Shown here: positions 13,860-13,949 of the stretch, piece after piece
How the letters are laid out: the number at the start of each line of letters is the position of its first letter
Position numbering within the stretch: the stretch's first letter is position 1
Source: Spirochaetaceae bacterium UBA6243
Lineage (GTDB): Bacteria > Spirochaetota > Spirochaetia > Treponematales > Rectinemataceae
Assembly: GCA_002441395.1 (NCBI GenBank)
Contig: DJVZ01000012.1
Span: forward strand, 17,763-31,711
DNA: 13,949 nt
Reading direction: 5' to 3'
Made by a program: the position numbers and the translations under genes
Notes under the pieces: model-generated
The model's input: the letters and a program-made list of their open reading frames with translations, nothing else
What the model was told of the DNA's origin: nothing
Database searches by the model: none

Positions 13860-13949
13860 CAAAAAAATCAATACGAAGGAGCTACAGAGGATTACCTGCC
13901 CCACGCTTGCCCTGCGAGGCTCAGAGGAACAGAAAAGATAGAATCGAAA
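13860..13949. other. Right-hand edge, no recognised feature
   Basis: The last 90 bases contain no supported gene, hairpin terminator or RNA motif that I recognise. They lie upstream of the minus-arm promoter and may belong to the 3' region of a neighbouring gene beyond the window. Confidence 0.3.

Noticed and set aside
13860..13949. Possible small RNA or tail of a neighbouring gene at the right edge
   Set aside because: I compared it mentally with tRNA, SRP, 6S, tmRNA and RNase P landmarks and found none; the fragment is too short to judge as coding.

Overview
The window looks like chromosomal DNA of a Gram-negative-type (diderm), balanced-GC bacterium. The best guess is a spirochaete. The grounds are a long, C-terminally extended PRPP-synthetase-like protein, a solute-binding protein with an ordinary signal-peptidase-I signal instead of a lipobox, and the general look of the CUT2 transporter. 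This placement is an inference from protein style, not a measurement.

Left part (1-2810): the 3' end of a 2-keto-3-deoxygluconate kinase gene (kdgK) on +, then a divergent pair. On - is an enlarged PRPP-synthetase-like gene (prs). On + is an XdhC-family gene. The roughly 270-base region between the pair holds three consecutive strong stem-loops that would lie in the prs leader. Nothing ties these genes to the cluster that follows.

Central part (2900-10886, + strand): a carbohydrate uptake and catabolism operon. The order is a strong promoter with an operator at the transcription start, a ~240-base structured leader, an unusually large periplasmic binding protein, a stem-loop-rich gap with a possible internal promoter, an RbsA-like double ATPase, two RbsC-like permeases (4-base ATGA overlaps), a zinc- and NAD-dependent medium-chain dehydrogenase, and a GlpK-like FGGY kinase whose active-site Phe is Ala.

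Right part (10926-13859, - strand, convergent with the operon): SDR dehydrogenase, SorC-family regulator, second SDR dehydrogenase (transcribed right to left). The promoter of this arm has the same architecture as the transporter promoter (TTGACA, 17-base spacer, TATACT). It also carries the same 17-base operator core and a third half-site at identical spacing. Both arms therefore almost certainly answer to one regulator, most likely the SorC protein between them.

Together the arms form one regulon: import of a small sugar or polyol by the CUT2 transporter, oxidation by up to three different dehydrogenases, and phosphorylation by the GlpK-like kinase, with a SorC sensor controlling both arms. 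The substrate cannot be read from sequence. The enlarged kinase pocket and the set of dehydrogenases suggest a polyol or ketose larger than glycerol. No aldolase, isomerase, RNA gene, CRISPR array or insertion sequence was seen.
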